Of a stretch of 26,813 bases of DNA, positions 14,812 through 23,641 are shown piece by piece. The translations under genes and the position numbers were made by a program. Source of the DNA: JBBQTU01 sp038213005 (GTDB lineage: Bacteria > Planctomycetota > Phycisphaerae > Tepidisphaerales > Tepidisphaeraceae); assembly GCA_038213005.1 (NCBI GenBank), contig JBBQTU010000026.1, positions 1-26,813 of the forward strand. Reading direction: 5' to 3'. Position 1 is the first letter of the stretch; each line of letters opens with the position of its first letter. The notes beneath the pieces are model-generated. The model was not told where the DNA came from, ran no database searches, and saw nothing but the letters and a program-made list of their open reading frames with translations.

Positions 14812-17061
14812 CTATACCATCCGCACATCGATCGTTCCCGTGCGTCTGGCCCCACGCCGGTCCAGCGCCAGGTCGTGAGCGTGGTTGTAGTGGCTCAGCA
14901 GCACCGACCAGTCGAACATGTCGCTCAGACGCTCCACCCGGTTGCGAAGTTCGATCCGTTGCCGGCGGTTCATCTGGACAAAGCCGTAGAGATAGTTCAC
15001 CAGGTCATCTGTGCTCTGATCAAAACTGTGCGTGCTGCGGTCGATCACGACCATGCCGTTCTCGGCGTTGTTCTCCACATGATGCTCCATGTAGGCGCCG
15101 AAGCCGGACAGGTCGGTAGTAACGGCCGGCACGCCCATCGCCGCGCATTCCATCGGCGTGTAGCCCCACGGCTCGTAATAGCTGGGGAAAATCCCCAGGT
15201 GGCAGCCGCGCACGAACTGCTCATAATCAATGCCCCACAGGGGGCTGATGGCCGACACGAATTCAGGATGGAACACCACCTTCACCGCATCATCGGCCGA
15301 GTTGAACAGTCCCCGAGCCCGCAGGTGTTTCAGGACCGGATCGTTGGCGTCGTCGACCATCTCGTGCGTGGTGATCGCTGGCGCCCGGTTGGAGCGCCAC
15401 GCGTGCATCACCCGCTTCAGCCGCACCAGGGCGTCCTCGGGCAGCAGTTCCTGCATCGAGGGAATCCGCCCGCGGGCCGCGCCCATGAACAGTTCCTGGC
15501 CCATCGCCTCCTTGAGGTCCATGCAGGTGGCATGCAAGTCCTCGAACATCGAGTGATTCTGCAGCGCGTTGATGTTGATGTTCCGCGTCGCCGCGCGGGT
15601 GATGATGAAAGACACCACCGTCGGATGCTCAGGCAGGGCCTTGAGACGCTGGTTCAGCCGGCTCATGGCCTCGATGTACATGTCCAGGCCCTTGTTGCGG
15701 TATTCGTACCGCCCGGCCGTGAACAGGTAGATCGTGTTGTCCAGGTCAAACGTGTAGCTGGGGAAGAAGTGGCCCATGACAAACTCATGGATCCGCTCCT
15801 TAAACTGCCGGTGCAGGTTCTGAAACTCATGCATCGCCGCAAACCGCCGGATATTCAAACCATTGGGCAGGATGACATCCGGGCGGCGTCCCAGCAGTTG
15901 CTCAGCCTCGCGCGCAGTCACCTCGCTGACGGTCGTGAAGACTGTGGTGGCGTGGGCCGCCGCCTTCTCAATCTGGAATCGTGGGTAAATCCCGTATTTC
16001 TGCGCCTCGCCTTCGGGATTGAGGAATGGCAGATGCGAGTAGAAATGCGGATTGTCACTCGCCAGGTATCGACCCAGCAGCGTGGCATGCGTGGTGAACA
16101 CCGTCGCCACGGGCAGACGCAGGTGCGCGATCCGCGCAACGGCCAGCCCACCCATCCACTCGTGAAAATGCGCCAGGATCGGCCGATCCTGGACAAGTTC
16201 CGTCAGGCGGCGGAAGAATTCGGTCACCGCGAATCCGAAGGCGATCACCTCGTTGACCTCGCCATCGCTGGCAACGGTGCCGATCCCGTGATCTTTCCAG
16301 AGGAAATACTTGTCAGAGTCGATCTGGTTGAAGCGGGCGCGGTAATCAATCAGGATGACATTCGGCCGCCCGGCAATCAGCCAGCGCCCGTAGTAGCACG
16401 GAATCCCCTGCGCCCGAAGCTTGTCCAGCGTCTGACGGATGAACCCCTCGGCCGGCTGTTCTTCAAACTCAACGGCGGCCGTCTGCGGGTTGTAGGGACC
16501 GATCAGGCAATAGCGATCGCCCCACCGCTTGAGCATCTGTGCAGCCTTGGATCGCAGGACCGTGTAAATGCCGCCAAGTTGCCAGCAGACTTCCCAGCCG
16601 ATCTCGAACAGAAGCGTCTGCGGCGTGGCAGTGCTCCCCGCGGCCGGTATGGCCGGCGGCGTCGTTGCGGGCACAGCGCCGGTGGCGAACGACCGTTCGG
16701 CCTGCCCGCGCTGGGGCATGTCGCTGATGCGCGACGGCTCCTGGGCTGGCCCGATCGCCGGCTGCATCTCCGTCGGCGGAGCGGCGACCGGCCGCGACGG
16801 TTCTGGCGAAGCCGCAACCGGCGGAGCCACCATGACCGTAACCGGCGGCATCGGCACTGGCACTGACACTGGGCGTGATACGGGTGCGGGCGAATGGGCC
16901 GCCGGATGGATCCCCGCCGGTGCATCCCCACCAAGGTGTCCGCCGTGCACCGACACCGGCGGCGCAGCCGGGGCGTGTGACACGCTGACGCTCTTGCGTG
17001 CAGGCGCCTTAGCGTGGGACGTGGACTGCTTCTTCTCCGCCGCGGGAACTCGCTTGGCCAT
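14812..17061 (-). CDS. Glycogen synthase, eukaryote-type (GT3), with disordered N-terminal extension
   Basis: This enzyme elongates alpha-1,4-glucan from a nucleotide-glucose donor. Residues from about 148 to the end are a GT-B glycogen synthase of the GT3 (yeast/animal Gsy) type, not bacterial GlgA. Landmarks are FEIGWEVCWQLGGIYTVLRS, AHFHEWMGG, FTTHATLLGRYL and NGLNIRRF. The catalytic E-x7-E pair is Glu630 and Glu638 in YYEPWGYTPMECAAMG. The first 145 or so residues are rich in Pro, Ala, Val, Ser and His and should be disordered; such an extension is not usual for the family. The start ATG at 17061 follows a small inverted repeat (17072-17089), and no ribosome-binding site is evident. A later start near the conserved domain is not excluded. 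No other glycogen gene is adjacent. Confidence 0.93.
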   Translation of the reverse strand: MAKRVPAAEKKQSTSHAKAPARKSVSVSHAPAAPPVSVHGGHLGGDAPAGIHPAAHSPAPVSRPVSVPVPMPPVTVMVAPPVAASPEPSRPVAAPPTEMQPAIGPAQEPSRISDMPQRGQAERSFATGAVPATTPPAIPAAGSTATPQTLLFEIGWEVCWQLGGIYTVLRSKAAQMLKRWGDRYCLIGPYNPQTAAVEFEEQPAEGFIRQTLDKLRAQGIPCYYGRWLIAGRPNVILIDYRARFNQIDSDKYFLWKDHGIGTVASDGEVNEVIAFGFAVTEFFRRLTELVQDRPILAHFHEWMGGLAVARIAHLRLPVATVFTTHATLLGRYLASDNPHFYSHLPFLNPEGEAQKYGIYPRFQIEKAAAHATTVFTTVSEVTAREAEQLLGRRPDVILPNGLNIRRFAAMHEFQNLHRQFKERIHEFVMGHFFPSYTFDLDNTIYLFTAGRYEYRNKGLDMYIEAMSRLNQRLKALPEHPTVVSFIITRAATRNININALQNHSMFEDLHATCMDLKEAMGQELFMGAARGRIPSMQELLPEDALVRLKRVMHAWRSNRAPAITTHEMVDDANDPVLKHLRARGLFNSADDAVKVVFHPEFVSAISPLWGIDYEQFVRGCHLGIFPSYYEPWGYTPMECAAMGVPAVTTDLSGFGAYMEHHVENNAENGMVVIDRSTHSFDQSTDDLVNYLYGFVQMNRRQRIELRNRVERLSDMFDWSVLLSHYNHAHDLALDRRGARRTGTIDVRMV

Positions 17062-17353
17062 GCCGCCATTATTAGGGACACCGCCCTAACTGGCAAACCC
17101 CCAAACTCCCCATCTGGCGCCCGCGGGGCTATGACGCGGGCAATCCTCCTTACCCTGATGGCCGCCCCCGCCATGTCCCCTCAGCAAGAACCAATGGTCG
17201 CCGCTTGTTCCGCCTCGTCTTCCAACTTCCTCTACCGGTTGCACAGTCGTGAGCGTCATGGGTATCCTACTTTACGCGTCCTGTGCAGGGCTGCAGCCAA
17301 ACTCAGGCATTGAGAAGTGGATCGGCGTCGGTGCCACCGCGGAGCGTTCACGC
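17062..17353. other. Divergent intergenic region with two small hairpins
   Basis: This gap separates the glycogen synthase and hybrid-kinase genes. TTAGGG and CCCTAA (17072-17089, 6-base spacer) lie about 10 bases upstream of the synthase start. GCCCGCG and CGCGGGC (17119-17141, 9-base loop) lie further up. Either could be an operator or RNA structure. No small gene or clear promoter pair was identified. Confidence 0.4.
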
Positions 17354-19696
17354 ATGAAAAAGCGGAATCCAAAGGAATTGCCAGCATGGGCCGGATACAG
17401 TCTGTCCGCTCTGGCTGTGGCGGCAGCGGTGGGCGTGCGGCTACTGCTCGACCCATGGATGGGCCAGGCCGGGGTTCCCTACATCACGTTCAACGCGGCG
17501 CTCGCCGTCGTGGCCTTCCTGTGCGGACGCGGACCCGGGATCACCGCCACGATCCTGGGCGCGTTTGCCTGCATCTACTTCATCGTCCCGCCGCGGTACG
17601 AGATTCACCTCAGCACCTCCCACGAAACGATACCGCTGTCACTATTCATAGGCACTGGACTACTCGTCAGCACTCTGGCTGGCCGCTTGCGCGCCACGCG
17701 ACAACTCGCCCTGCAGCAGAGTCAAGCCGCCACCGCCGCCGCGGAGACTCTGCACGTTACACTGAACAGCATCGGCGATGCCGTCCTGGCCACCGACACC
17801 GCAAGCCGGATTACCTTTCTCAATCCCTCCGCCGCCGCGATGACCGGCTGGTCGGCCCAGGAGGCTGCGGGCGAACCGATTGACCGCGTGTTTAAACTCA
17901 TCAACGAACAGACTCGCCAACCCAGTGAAGATCTCGTGTCGCGCGTGCTGACCGAAAAGCGTGTCATCGCCATGGCCAATCACACCGCGCTGGTGGCCCG
18001 CGATGGGCGGGAAACTCCCATCGAGGACAGCGCCGCCCCCATCGTGGACGACGCCGGCGAGATCACCGGCGTCGTCGTGGTCTTTCACGATGTCGCCGAG
18101 AAACGGCGGACGCAAGACGCCCTGCGCCAGACCGAGCAGCGTCTGGCCTACCATGTGGACAATTCCCCATTGGCAGTCATCGAGTGGGGCCCGGACATGC
18201 GCCTCACGCGCTGGTCGCGCGAGGCCGAGCGTCTGTTCGGCTGGAAAGCCGACGAAGTGCTTGGCAAGCGCATGGAAGACTTCCGCTGGATCTACCACGA
18301 GGACGCGGGCCACGTCGCCGAGGTGTCCGCCGGATTGCAGCAGGGCACCAACCCGCGCCAATTCTCGGCCAACCGCAACTACCGCAAGGACGGCTCGCTC
18401 GTGGACTGCGAGTGGTACAACTCGTCCCTGGTCGATGAGTCAGGAAAGCTCGGGTCGATCCTGTCGCTGGTGCTGGATGTCACCGAGCGGAAACGGGCAA
18501 ACGAGGAGATCTCGGCGGCCCGGAGCAAAGCCGAAGAAGCCAAGGCCGCCGCCGAACACGCCAGCCGGGCCAAGGACCATTTCCTTGCGGTGCTGAGCCA
18601 CGAGCTGCGCACACCGCTTTCGCCGGTCCTGGCGACTGTCAGCATGCTCGAGCAGCGCCCCGGGTTCGACACCGACACCCGTGAACTGCTGGAGTTGATC
18701 CACCGCAACGTCGAGTTGGAGGCCCGCCTCATCGACGACCTGTTGGACGTCACGCGCATCAGCCGAGGCAAACTCGAACTGGACAAGCGCCCGGTGTCAC
18801 TCTCCACCATCATCAGGCGGGCGGTCGAGGTCTGCGTGCCAGACATTGAAGCCCGCAAGATGCGTTTTCACCTGGACCTGGGCCCGGGGGCTCCCTGCTT
18901 CGTCCAGGCCGATCCGGCCCGGCTGCAGCAGGTCTTCTGGAACCTGCTCCGTAACGCTGTCAAGTTCACGCCCCACGGCGGCTCGGTGATCGTCCGATGC
19001 CGCGACGACGGCGCCGGGACCGCTATCGTCGAAATCAGCGATACTGGCATCGGTATCGCCCCCGAAGCAATGGAACGGATATTCAACGCCTTCGAGCAGG
19101 CCGAGCGGAGCCTGACGCGGCAGTTCGGCGGGTTGGGCCTGGGTCTGACCATCTCAAAGGCCATGGTCGAACTGCACGGGGGCCAGATCGACGCCCGCAG
19201 CGACGGTCGCGACCAGGGCGCGACCTTCACCGTAAGACTGCCCATCTGCGAACAGGAAGTGCCGCAGGAGGCAAGTTCTCCCGCCCAGAACGATGCGCCA
19301 TCGGCCCCGGACACCCGCAGGCTGCGTATTCTGCTGGTCGAGGACCACGGGGACACTGCAAAGGTCATGAAACGGCTGCTGGTTGGCAAAGGGCACGAGG
19401 TGGAGACCGCCGCGGACGTCGCCACCGCGCTCGAGTTGGCCGGAGGCTCCGGTCCTGACCCGTTTGACCTCATGCTGAGCGACCTGGGGCTGCCCGACGG
19501 CAGCGGCCTGGACCTGCTGCGAATGTTGCGCAAGCTGGGTCGCACCACCCCCGCCATCGCCATCAGCGGCTACGGTCAGGAGCAGGACATCGATCAGAGC
19601 CGCGAGGCCGGCTTCGCCGCCCATATCACCAAGCCAGTGAACCTCCGCCAGCTTCAGGAGACCATCCGCATCGTGACCGCTCGTGCCGCTGACTGA
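17354..19696 (+). CDS. Hybrid sensor histidine kinase (membrane, PAS-PAS-HisKA-HATPase-REC)
   Basis: This 780-residue inner-membrane sensor kinase has a C-terminal receiver domain. Residues about 10-115 form a KdpD-like (DUF4118) membrane domain with several helices. PAS domain 1 is about 130-250 and PAS domain 2 about 260-380 (RWIYHEDAGHV). A coiled linker leads to HisKA with phospho-acceptor His416 in LSHELRTPLSP. The ATPase domain has the N box (NLLRNAVKF), G1 (DTGIGI) and G2 (GGLGLGL). The receiver has LLVEDHGDT, phospho-acceptor Asp710 in LSDLGLP and the KP pair in HITKP. The start at 17354 is preferred over 17249 because GGAG precedes it and MKKRNPKELP leads straight into the first helix. 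It is orphaned: no cognate output regulator is adjacent. The signal is unknown. Confidence 0.93.
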   Translation: MKKRNPKELPAWAGYSLSALAVAAAVGVRLLLDPWMGQAGVPYITFNAALAVVAFLCGRGPGITATILGAFACIYFIVPPRYEIHLSTSHETIPLSLFIGTGLLVSTLAGRLRATRQLALQQSQAATAAAETLHVTLNSIGDAVLATDTASRITFLNPSAAAMTGWSAQEAAGEPIDRVFKLINEQTRQPSEDLVSRVLTEKRVIAMANHTALVARDGRETPIEDSAAPIVDDAGEITGVVVVFHDVAEKRRTQDALRQTEQRLAYHVDNSPLAVIEWGPDMRLTRWSREAERLFGWKADEVLGKRMEDFRWIYHEDAGHVAEVSAGLQQGTNPRQFSANRNYRKDGSLVDCEWYNSSLVDESGKLGSILSLVLDVTERKRANEEISAARSKAEEAKAAAEHASRAKDHFLAVLSHELRTPLSPVLATVSMLEQRPGFDTDTRELLELIHRNVELEARLIDDLLDVTRISRGKLELDKRPVSLSTIIRRAVEVCVPDIEARKMRFHLDLGPGAPCFVQADPARLQQVFWNLLRNAVKFTPHGGSVIVRCRDDGAGTAIVEISDTGIGIAPEAMERIFNAFEQAERSLTRQFGGLGLGLTISKAMVELHGGQIDARSDGRDQGATFTVRLPICEQEVPQEASSPAQNDAPSAPDTRRLRILLVEDHGDTAKVMKRLLVGKGHEVETAADVATALELAGGSGPDPFDLMLSDLGLPDGSGLDLLRMLRKLGRTTPAIAISGYGQEQDIDQSREAGFAAHITKPVNLRQLQETIRIVTARAAD

Positions 19697-19845
19697 GTCA
19701 GGCGACTGATGCCGGCCTTTGTCCGACGGTCCATCCTCACTCGCGCGGCCCACTCGCGGCGTGTTCTCGACCCAACCGGGCTTTGGCTCTATCATGTCCG
19801 CTCAGGTTACGACGAATTCTCTTTTCATAAAGGTAAGGCAGGAAC

Positions 19846-20502
19846 ATGGCTAAGAAAGCACTGGTCGTTTGGGGCGGTTGGGACGGACATGAACCCAGGC
19901 AGGTCGCGGAAATCTTCCGCCGCGTACTGACTGAGGACGGCTTTGAAGTCGAGGTGTCCGACACGCTCGACGCTTTCAAAGACAAGGACAAGCTCCTGTC
20001 GCTGAACCTGATCGTCCCCGTCTGGACGATGGGCAAGATCACCGGCGAACAGTCAGGCCCGGTCTGCGCCGCCGTCCGCGCCGGCGTCGGTATCGCCGGC
20101 TGTCACGGCGGCATGTGCGATGCCTTCCGCGAAGACACCGAGTGGCAGTTCATGACCGGCGGCCAGTGGGTGGCGCATCCCGGCAACGACAAGACTCCCT
20201 ACCGCGTGAATATCCGCCGCCCCGAGCACTGCATTATGAAGGGCATCAGCGACTTCGATGTCGCCAGTGAGCAGTATTATCTGCACGTAGACCCGGCCGT
20301 CCGCGTCCTGGCCACCACGCAGTTCCCCGTCGCCGACGGCCCGCATGTCGGCAACGGCACCGTTGATATGCCCGTCGTCTGGACCAAGATGTACGGCCAG
20401 GGCAAGGTCTTCTACAACTCGCTCGGCCATGTCGCCAGCGTCATGGACAGCCAGCCCTGCCTGACGATCCAGCGCCGAGGCTTCCAGTGGGCGGCGAAGT
20501 GA
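19846..20502 (+). CDS. ThuA-like domain protein
   Basis: This 218-residue cytoplasmic protein has a class I glutamine-amidotransferase-like fold of the ThuA (trehalose utilisation) type. The start MAKKALVVWGGWDGHEP is typical. VPVWTMGKITGEQ, GIAGCHGGMCDAF, YYLHVDP and VFYNSLGH mark the core and C-terminal strands. ThuA-like proteins are linked to sugar catabolism but their exact reaction is uncertain. An AGGCAGGA ribosome-binding site precedes the ATG. It is the first gene of a plus-strand run with cmk, plsC and the MazG-like gene, but the others are housekeeping genes. Co-transcription is possible (28-base gap to cmk). Confidence 0.88.
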   Translation: MAKKALVVWGGWDGHEPRQVAEIFRRVLTEDGFEVEVSDTLDAFKDKDKLLSLNLIVPVWTMGKITGEQSGPVCAAVRAGVGIAGCHGGMCDAFREDTEWQFMTGGQWVAHPGNDKTPYRVNIRRPEHCIMKGISDFDVASEQYYLHVDPAVRVLATTQFPVADGPHVGNGTVDMPVVWTKMYGQGKVFYNSLGHVASVMDSQPCLTIQRRGFQWAAK

Positions 20503-20530
20503 GGCATCACGGCAAAATAGGGTGCCAGAG

Positions 20531-21220
20531 ATGATCATCACCATCGATGGCCCGGCTGGCACCGGCAAATCCAGCGTGTCGCAAGAGGTGGCCCGCCGCC
20601 TCGGATACAGCTTCCTGGATACAGGAGCGATGTACCGGGCGATCGCGCTGGCCGCGACCCGCCAGCGCATCGCCATGGATGATCTGGAGTCTCTGGGCGG
20701 ATTGGCCGAACGTGTCACTGTCGATTTTGACTGGTCGGCCAATCCGCCGCGAGTGCGCCTGGACGGGCACGATGTCGCGGATCTGATCCGCACTGAAGAG
20801 GTCAGCAGCGGCGCGTCCAAAGTGGCCGTCGCCCCGCGAGTCCGTGCGGCCATGGTGCACCTTCAGCAGAAGGTCGGCCTCGCCCGCCCGGACCTGGTCA
20901 CCGAAGGCCGCGACCAGGGAACCATCGTCTTCCCCCACGCCGGGCTCAAAGTCTATCTGACCGCCACCGCCCAAGAGCGAGCCAACCGCCGCAAACTGCA
21001 GCTTGAGGCCAACGGCCAGCACGTCGACTATGCCTCTCTGCTGGAGCAGATTCGCCAGCGCGATGCGCGAGATTCCGGCCGGGCGGTCGGCCCCTTGGCA
21101 ATCCCCGCCGGTGCCGAAGTGATCGACACCACCACGCTGACACAGGAAGAGGTCACCGCGACAATCGTGCGACTCACCCGATCGCGTGCCGCCCCGGCCG
21201 ACCTGGGCAACGGAGTCTGA
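20531..21220 (+). CDS. cmk: Cytidylate kinase
   Basis: This kinase phosphorylates CMP and dCMP to diphosphates. The 229-residue product has a P-loop at residues 7-15 (GPAGTGKSS), the substrate-binding region DTGAMYRAIAL, EGRDQGTIVFP and the lid RQRDARDSGRAVGPL. The start ATG at 20531 is preferred over a GTG at 20522 because MIITIDGPAGTGK is the usual beginning. The next gene, plsC, starts 2 bases after the stop, an arrangement common for cmk and plsC in bacteria. Confidence 0.96.
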   Translation: MIITIDGPAGTGKSSVSQEVARRLGYSFLDTGAMYRAIALAATRQRIAMDDLESLGGLAERVTVDFDWSANPPRVRLDGHDVADLIRTEEVSSGASKVAVAPRVRAAMVHLQQKVGLARPDLVTEGRDQGTIVFPHAGLKVYLTATAQERANRRKLQLEANGQHVDYASLLEQIRQRDARDSGRAVGPLAIPAGAEVIDTTTLTQEEVTATIVRLTRSRAAPADLGNGV

Positions 21221-21222
21221 CC

Positions 21223-21885
21223 ATGCCCGAGCCAAAGCTCTATGAACGCCACCTCTCGCCGGATCGCCGAACGTTTCTGGCATGCGTGGCCCAGATGATC
21301 ACCCGGCCGATCCTGATCCACTTTTTCAACTTCAAAGCATACGGACTGGAACATATCCCCATGCGAGGCGGACTGCTGGTGGCGTCCAACCACCAGAGCT
21401 ACCTCGACCCGGTGCTGGTGGCATGCTACGTCCGCCGCCCGATCTGCTTTTTCGCCAAGTCCTATCTCTTCACCAACCCGCTGTTCGGGTGGCTGATCAG
21501 TTCACTGCATTCCTTCCCCGTGCACCAGGGCCGTAGCAGCGGCGACCGCGCGGCCATCGAAGAAGCCATCCGCCGCCTCAAGGCCGGCTACGCCTTGAAC
21601 ATCTATCCCGAAGGTACGCGCAGCAGCGACGGGGAAATCGCTCACATTCACGGCGGGACGGCGCTCGTTGCCCGCCGCGCCAATGTGCCCATCGTGCCCG
21701 CCGTGATCGACGGCGCCTTCGATGCCTGGCCGCGCACGCGAAAGCTGTTTCGCAAACACCCGGTGCAGGTCATGTACGGCCCAGTGCTCAAGACCGATGG
21801 GATGAAGGCCGACGAGGTCACGCGCCTTATCGACTCCACACTGCGAAAAATGGCGGCCGAGCTCAAGGCCCGCCGAAAGGGATGA
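21223..21885 (+). CDS. plsC: 1-acyl-sn-glycerol-3-phosphate acyltransferase
   Basis: This membrane-associated enzyme adds the second acyl chain in phosphatidic acid synthesis. The 220-residue product has the four acyltransferase motifs: NHQSYLD (His-x4-Asp catalytic pair), a substrate-binding FPVHQGRS, YPEGTRS and the IVPAVIDG segment. Residues about 15-35 are moderately hydrophobic and may dip into the membrane. The gene starts 2 bases after cmk and ends 1 base before the MazG-like gene, so the three are probably translated from one transcript. Confidence 0.95.
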   Translation: MPEPKLYERHLSPDRRTFLACVAQMITRPILIHFFNFKAYGLEHIPMRGGLLVASNHQSYLDPVLVACYVRRPICFFAKSYLFTNPLFGWLISSLHSFPVHQGRSSGDRAAIEEAIRRLKAGYALNIYPEGTRSSDGEIAHIHGGTALVARRANVPIVPAVIDGAFDAWPRTRKLFRKHPVQVMYGPVLKTDGMKADEVTRLIDSTLRKMAAELKARRKG

Positions 21886-21886
21886 C

Positions 21887-22240
21887 ATGCAACCCGACGC
21901 CATCGCCAGGCTCACCAGACTCGCCGTTGATTTCCGCGACCAGCGAGACTGGAAGCAATTCCACAACCCCAAGGACATGGCGGTTTCACTGGCGCTGGAG
22001 GCGGCCGAACTGCTTGAACTAGTCCAATGGAAGGATGGCCCGGAACTTGAGGCGACGCTCAAGGCCCGCCATGGCGACCTGGCCGACGAACTCTGCGATG
22101 TCCTCTATTGGGTCCTGGTGATCGCCCACGACCGGGGCATCAACCTCGAAACCGCTTTCGCCGCCAAGATCCAGAAGAATGAGACCAAATACCCCGTTGA
22201 AAAGTGTCGGGGCAAGGCGAAGAAGTACACCGAACTATAA
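21887..22240 (+). CDS. MazG-like nucleotide pyrophosphohydrolase
   Basis: This all-alpha NTP pyrophosphohydrolase (117 residues, single-domain RS21-C6/dCTPase-like) probably cleans unwanted or modified nucleotides. The magnesium-binding motif is present: LEAAELLE (E-x-x-E type) and then ADELCDVLYW (E-x-x-D type). QRDWKQFHNPKDMAVSL near the N-terminus and KNETKYPVEKCRGKAKKY at the C-terminus match the family. It follows plsC by 1 base, so it is likely the last gene of the cmk-plsC unit, and both ends of that unit handle nucleotides. It converges with the response-regulator gene, 2 bases away. Confidence 0.92.
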   Translation: MQPDAIARLTRLAVDFRDQRDWKQFHNPKDMAVSLALEAAELLELVQWKDGPELEATLKARHGDLADELCDVLYWVLVIAHDRGINLETAFAAKIQKNETKYPVEKCRGKAKKYTEL

Positions 22241-22242
22241 AC

Positions 22243-22647
22243 TCAGTTCTGTTTTCCGCCGAGCATGTCCAGCAGCTTTTCCAGTTGAAAAGGCTTCTGC
22301 AGGAATGCAACCGTCTGGTTGTGCAGGGCACCAGCTTCGTATTCGCCGCTGATGGCGATGATCCGCCCCGGACGATGCGTCTCGGGCAGCCGCATACAGT
22401 GGTGGACCAGTTCAAATCCGTCCATAACCGGCATGCGAAGGTCCGTCAGCAGCACGTCGAATCGCTGGGTGAGCAGATAACCCAAACCCTCTTCGCCGTC
22501 GCGCGCGGTGACAACATCAGCCCCCGCCTGGCGGATCAGTCGCCCGATCGCCATCCGTGTTGGAGCATGGTCGTCCACGACGAGAATGCGCATCTTCTTC
22601 GGAGGATGACTATTTGCCTTGATCACTGGTAATTCAACATTCATCAT
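22243..22647 (-). CDS. Single-domain response regulator (CheY-like receiver)
   Basis: This is a phosphorylation-dependent switch with no output domain. The 134 residues carry the acidic pair in ILVVDDHAPTR, the phospho-acceptor Asp in LLTDLRMPVMDG, the switch Ser in IIAISGEY and the conserved Lys in FLQKPFQ. About 18 residues precede the receiver core; a start at 22593 (MRILVVDD) is also possible. Neither start has a strong ribosome-binding site. The partner kinase is unknown. The hybrid kinase at 17354-19696 is the nearest candidate but lies over 2.5 kb away on the other strand. Confidence 0.93.
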   Translation of the reverse strand: MMNVELPVIKANSHPPKKMRILVVDDHAPTRMAIGRLIRQAGADVVTARDGEEGLGYLLTQRFDVLLTDLRMPVMDGFELVHHCMRLPETHRPGRIIAISGEYEAGALHNQTVAFLQKPFQLEKLLDMLGGKQN

Positions 22648-22659
22648 GACGAGTCCCGC

Positions 22660-22686
22660 CGTCTTTAACCCGAGATCCCTCTCAGG
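22660..22686 (-). terminator. Weak terminator-like hairpin downstream of bpt
   Basis: On the minus strand CCTGAGA-GGGA-TCTCGGG forms a 7-bp stem with one G-T pair, followed by TTAAAG. It lies 15 bases after the bpt stop and before the response-regulator gene. The T-tract is poor, so it may only partly terminate. Confidence 0.35.
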
Positions 22687-22700
22687 CCACCCACACCGTT

Positions 22701-23477
22701 CTAGCCATTAACCGGCCCCAAGGCTTGCCCTGATCGCCAGACGCCATCTTCGCCCAACAGTTCAAACGGGCGAAACGCGGCCTTATACCGCATGGCCCTA
22801 CAGCCCGCTATCACGAAGCCCATGTAATAATACCCGATTATCCGGCTCTGCGCGAACTGTATTTCCCACAATGCACTGAAAGTGCCCAAACCGCGCCGAC
22901 TCTCAGCCGGATCAAAATAGCAGTAAACCGTGCTCAAAAAGTCCGTACCCTCATCGCACAGCCCCACTGCCAGCAGGCGCCCGGCCGGGTCGCGATACGT
23001 CATCTCCAGCGATTGGGTCGGCGAATCGTACAAAAACCGCTGCAACGCCCCCATGCTCGTGTCGGCAACTTCGCCATGTCGAGTGCGCACGTATCGGGCA
23101 TAAAGTTGCCACTTCTCCTCCGTCAGCACCGGCACCGCGACCGTCACCCTCAAATCCTGATTCGCTCGCCAGCAGCGCCGCTGCGACTTGTCCGGCCGAA
23201 AATCGGCAACCTTTACCCGGATCGGAACGCACTCCTGGCATCCGTGGCACCGCGGCCGATAGATCACCCGCCCCGATCGTCGGAATCCCCCATCCAGCAG
23301 CAGTCGATAGACATCCCCCGGCAGCACATCCACCGCCAGACCCTCAGTCGTCGACCGCCGATCCGGCAGGTATGGACACGCATCCTCCCACATCGCCAGG
23401 CCGCCATGGTCCGCGCCGCTCGGCAGCTCAGCCTGGCCACCTTCCTCGGTGATTTTGTCCTGATCAGACTGTTCCAC
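22701..23477 (-). CDS. bpt: Aspartate/glutamate leucyltransferase (Bpt, N-end rule)
   Basis: The Bpt/Ate1 family transfers an amino acid, leucine in the bacterial Bpt group, from charged tRNA to proteins with N-terminal Asp or Glu. This marks them for ClpAP-type degradation. The 258-residue product has the N-terminal CPYLPDR with the later CHGCQECVPIRV cysteine cluster, GFRRSGRVIYRP, DKSQRRCWRANQDL and the GNAT-like C-terminal part (YCYFDPAESRRGLGTFSALW, GYYYMGFVIAGCRAMRYKA). The start ATG (MEQSDQDK) gives about 28 extra residues before the conserved core. It lies between glyA and the response-regulator gene on the same strand. Confidence 0.94.
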   Translation of the reverse strand: MEQSDQDKITEEGGQAELPSGADHGGLAMWEDACPYLPDRRSTTEGLAVDVLPGDVYRLLLDGGFRRSGRVIYRPRCHGCQECVPIRVKVADFRPDKSQRRCWRANQDLRVTVAVPVLTEEKWQLYARYVRTRHGEVADTSMGALQRFLYDSPTQSLEMTYRDPAGRLLAVGLCDEGTDFLSTVYCYFDPAESRRGLGTFSALWEIQFAQSRIIGYYYMGFVIAGCRAMRYKAAFRPFELLGEDGVWRSGQALGPVNG

Positions 23478-23556
23478 GATACGATTCTACCCAAGCCTGC
23501 CGGCACCGGCGCTGGGGTGTAGCCATAACTCGCTGGTGGCCAGTCGCTCCTCGGTC

Positions 23557-23576
23557 CCCTCCCCTGTGGGGGAGGG
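23557..23576. repeat. C/G-rich palindromic intergenic repeat
   Basis: CCCTCCCC and GGGGAGGG form an 8-bp perfect stem with a 4-base loop, followed by GTTAGCGAGGGGGT. Sequence of this style (CCCTCCCC, loop, GGGGAGGGTTAG) is a familiar dispersed palindromic element in many GC-rich genomes. Copy number here cannot be judged from one window. Confidence 0.5.
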
Positions 23577-23598
23577 TTAGCGAGGGGGTTGGCTGCGA

Positions 23599-23633
23599 CA
23601 CTGCCACGACTCACCGAGTACAACCTGGCAGTG
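23599..23633 (-). terminator. Nested hairpin directly downstream of glyA
   Basis: CACTGCCA and TGGCAGTG form an 8-bp outer stem. The 19-base loop contains ACTC-ACC-GAGT, which can form an inner stem. It lies 8 bases beyond the glyA stop. There is no T-tract, so it may act as a 3'-end stabiliser rather than an intrinsic terminator. Confidence 0.4.
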
Positions 23634-23641
23634 GCCAAGCG

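Noticed and set aside
14803..16866. A 687-codon open frame on the plus strand opposite the glycogen synthase.
   Set aside because: It is antisense to conserved GT3 coding sequence, His/Arg/Gln-rich without domain signs, and best explained as a codon-bias shadow.
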